In this document: positions 62,028 to 64,000 of the stretch, one piece after another
Numbering within the stretch: the stretch's first letter is position 1
How the letters are laid out: each line of letters opens with the position of its first letter
Assembly: GCA_964601505.1 (NCBI GenBank)
Contig: CAZRNR010000004.1
Location: 6,858-70,857 of the forward strand
DNA length: 64,000 nt
From: DRWZ01 sp964601505
GTDB lineage: Bacteria > Calescibacteriota > Calescibacteriia > Calescibacteriales > Calescibacteriaceae
Reading direction: 5' to 3'
Program-made: the position numbers and the translations under genes
Notes under the pieces: model-generated
Told to the model about the DNA's origin: nothing
The model's database searches: none
Seen by the model: the letters and a program-made list of their open reading frames with translations, nothing else

Positions 62028-62459
62028 ATGTTTCAGCTGAAGGTAAAGAGACTATCGGATACAGCAAAACTTCCAGTTTATGCAACAGATGGATCTGCTG
62101 GTATGGATCTTTTTTCAGATGAGGATATTGAGTTAAAGCCAATGGAGATAAAAGCCGTTGGGACAGGTATAGCTATTGAGATTCCATATGGTTATGAGGG
62201 ACAAGTCAGGCCAAGATCTGGTTTAGCCTTGAAAGGTATAACAGTAGCTAATGCTCCTGGAACCATAGATTCTGATTACAGAGGAGAGGTTAAGGTTATA
62301 CTTATTAATCTCTCTGGAAAAACTTTCAGAGTTGAAAAAGGTATGAGGATAGCTCAACTTGTTGTGAACCGTTGTGAAAGGGTTAAGATTGAGGAGGTTT
62401 CAGATCTTTCTGAAACAAGTAGAGGGAGTGGAGGATTTGGAAGCACTGGTATTAAATAA
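62028..62459 (+). CDS. dut: dUTP diphosphatase
   Basis: The 143-residue trimeric dUTPase has its five motifs: DGSAGMDLFSDED, RPRSGLALKGI, APGTIDSDYRGEVKV, GMRIAQLVVNRC and the C-terminal SRGSGGFGSTG. It keeps uracil out of DNA and supplies dUMP. It is preceded by about 140 bases without a gene. Confidence 0.96.
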   Translation: MFQLKVKRLSDTAKLPVYATDGSAGMDLFSDEDIELKPMEIKAVGTGIAIEIPYGYEGQVRPRSGLALKGITVANAPGTIDSDYRGEVKVILINLSGKTFRVEKGMRIAQLVVNRCERVKIEEVSDLSETSRGSGGFGSTGIK

Positions 62460-62552
62460 TTGAGTCATAATTAAGCAAAAGTTTATTCCTATCCTTTCTT
62501 GCTCATATTACAAATTTTTTATAAAAATCAAGCAAGAAGAATTGATAAAATT

Positions 62553-62630
62553 ATGAACACCCTTGATAAAATAGGTTATATTCTTATAGGAGTATTTGCT
62601 TTACAAATATTTACGGGTATTCAAAAATAG
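62553..62630 (+). CDS. Possible 25-residue membrane peptide
   Basis: ATG 62553 opens MNTLDKIGYILIGVFALQIF and stops at TAG 62628-62630. The hydrophobic middle could span a membrane. There is no clear Shine-Dalgarno, and the 11-base TTATGAACACC around its start recurs at 62692-62702, so it may be chance or part of a small repeat. Confidence 0.2.
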   Translation: MNTLDKIGYILIGVFALQIFTGIQK

Positions 62631-62712
62631 AATAAAGTGGAATATGTGAATTTCAGGAATAGAGTTTTAAATTACCAAAAAAAAAGAGAATTATGAACAC
62701 CTCTCAAATAAT

Positions 62713-63489
62713 TCAGAATGTGAATGCGAAGTTAAATGAAGGAACGTAGGGATGATAATTTGGTTCAAAAATGAGGAAAGACGTAAGCGGAAGAGTAAAT
62801 CCAATATATAGGAAGATTTTGTTTTCTACCATTGGGATATTAAATCCTAAGGATGGTATAAAGGTAAGTCCTGCAATATTGTCTTTTTTTCTCAGGACTT
62901 TTTCTCCTTGTTGTTCTAGTTCATTTGCTATATCAAGGAATACAGGAGTTTTGATGAAGAATACCCCGAGTCTCAGGTTAGTTGAAAAACTTACAGAGGA
63001 ACCTGATGGACTAGCAGCGATATTCATTTGTACATATGCGTGTCCTTCTGTAAGATTTGTCCTTTGACCTTCTCTCGACCAGTTCAGATCAGAAGCAAGG
63101 GCACCACCTATTCCCCCACCAACTCCCATGAATGCATTTTTTCCTTTGATTATCTTTATGATAAGAGACAGGTCGGAAGTTATAACATTGTATTCTTTTC
63201 TGAGGCCGGAGAAAATAATCCCACCTAATCCGAGTCCCACTGTATAATCTCTCCATCTTAATCCAGCTATTAGATATGGGCGTAAGTTGGATGCACCGAT
63301 ACCGAATTTAAACTCGTTTTTGTTTTCTTCCATTATCTTATCAGTTTCTATTAATGTTTCTATTGATGTTAAGGCTATTGTCTCGCTTGACGGAGGGATC
63401 ACAGAGGCACTTCCAGCTCCTTCCATTCTCTTCGCACAGCCAACAAGAAGAAATAAGATGGGAATTAATCTTTTTCCTGATTCCCTCAT
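62713..63489 (-). CDS. Outer-membrane-type lipoprotein of unknown function
   Basis: The 258-residue protein has a signal with lipobox FLLVGC near residue 18. The mature part has many alternating glycine/aromatic strands (YLIAGLRWRDYTVGLGLGG, AFMGVGGGIGGALAS, FLYIGFTLPLTSF) and ends with FNFAFTF, an outer-membrane beta-barrel-like terminus. A lipid-anchored barrel or surface beta-protein is likely. No family is recognised. Confidence 0.65.
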   Translation of the reverse strand: MRESGKRLIPILFLLVGCAKRMEGAGSASVIPPSSETIALTSIETLIETDKIMEENKNEFKFGIGASNLRPYLIAGLRWRDYTVGLGLGGIIFSGLRKEYNVITSDLSLIIKIIKGKNAFMGVGGGIGGALASDLNWSREGQRTNLTEGHAYVQMNIAASPSGSSVSFSTNLRLGVFFIKTPVFLDIANELEQQGEKVLRKKDNIAGLTFIPSLGFNIPMVENKIFLYIGFTLPLTSFLIFEPNYHPYVPSFNFAFTF

Positions 63490-64000
63490 TGTAAATAATA
63501 TTTTATCATCTAATTTTAAAGATTTTTGAAAATTTATGGTATATTTTGTTCAGCAATTTTACAGAGCAATCTAAGCTTATGAAGAAATTTTTGTTTGCTT
63601 GATTGTTGATATTATGTATAGATTATTTCAAATATTATTTATCTTGACTATTGCATAATATGATTTTGTTTCACTGAAATGGGATAAAAGTGTTTTGGGA
63701 ATATTTTTCCATTTTACGAGCGTGACCAGATGGAGGTAGTTTTGATTATATAAGATTTTTGCTCTGTCGCAAACATAGTTAAAAGCAGAAAAAATATGAC
63801 AGAAATCTTCACAAAAATTAATCGACAAAAGATTAAAAACCTTACAAAATTTACCTCCCTTACCAAGATATGAATGTTATAAACTACAGCGAGAAGAAGT
63901 GCCATCCTTTCCTTTGATTCTTCTCTCCTCTCCATTAATCAGTGAATTTCCTTTTGACCTATCATCGTTTCACATATCCTCCTTTCGTTAAAAATCCCTA
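63490..64000. other. Gene-free right edge
   Basis: About 510 AT-rich bases without a convincing gene. Short minus-strand frames at 63628-63935 have no recognisable domain and no proper start context. AAGGAGGATATG on the minus strand near the right end is followed at once by TGA. Part of it may be a decayed gene. Confidence 0.45.

Noticed and set aside
63628..63935. Two overlapping minus-strand open frames near the right edge
   Set aside because: No recognisable domain, no good start context and skewed hydrophobic composition; treated as gene-free or decayed.
1..64000. tRNA, rRNA or CRISPR in the window
   Set aside because: No cloverleaf-like GC-rich segment with a GTTCRA arm, no rRNA stretch and no regularly spaced repeats were seen on reading the gene-free regions.

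Overview
The window reads as an AT-rich chromosomal segment of a Gram-negative, probably flagellated and largely anaerobic bacterium from a deep or poorly sampled lineage. The evidence is a heptose kinase of lipopolysaccharide synthesis, many lipobox proteins, a Wza-type exporter, a SurA-like chaperone, a FliD flagellar cap and a ferredoxin-dependent 2-oxoacid oxidoreductase. I cannot name the phylum. Operons that are normally conserved are broken up: rpsN-rpsH stand alone, atpE is apart from other ATP synthase genes, and dnaA and dnaN lie 10 kb apart. I found no tRNA, rRNA, CRISPR array or intact insertion sequence.

Layout: 0-13.6 kb holds a B12/radical-SAM protein, an SGNH hydrolase, serS, a LON-domain protein, a thioredoxin-like/NHL protein, an IF-2B-fold protein, rpsN-rpsH, a large orphan lipoprotein, fliD and a nucleoside hydrolase. 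14.1-18.3 kb is a plus-strand run: acyl-CoA dehydrogenase, SurA-like chaperone, pdxA and a ParB-domain protein. 18.3-29.7 kb is minus-strand: purB (carrying a PurS domain), an alpha/beta hydrolase, folE, tusA, atpE, korA-korB-nadB and glnD. 29.8-36.2 kb holds a glycosyltransferase, two small lipoprotein genes (one frameshifted), argC, trpB2, a RidA-DUF309 fusion and a heptose kinase.

36.4-48.6 kb is the replication-origin domain: dnaN, five parS-like 16-mers between 37.5 and 44.9 kb (two inside bioF), bioA-bioF, a degenerate sensor-kinase-like protein, a tandem SRPBCC protein, two ion-transporter-superfamily membrane proteins flanking truA, a candidate oriC with a helically phased DnaA-box array (47.37-47.50 kb), and a dnaA that lacks domains I-II. 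The base composition of the plus strand changes from C/A-rich to G/T-rich across this point, as expected at a bidirectional origin.

48.7-64 kb holds a lipase-like protein, a broken phytoene-desaturase-family gene, a DUF4442 thioesterase-like protein, a universal stress protein, ndk-surE, an MFS exporter, a nucleotidyltransferase-like protein, a lipoprotein, a polysaccharide export lipoprotein, glmM, 3-hydroxyacyl-CoA dehydrogenase, a minimal CheA-like protein, a PIG-L deacetylase, dut and an outer-membrane-type lipoprotein.

The most distinctive observations are the origin/centromere arrangement with a domain-I-less DnaA, the PurB-PurS fusion, the RidA-DUF309 fusion beside trpB2, an ~80-bp element that sits in the same orientation upstream of an acyl-CoA dehydrogenase and a hydrolase, and a Na+-type ligand signature in the ATP synthase c subunit.
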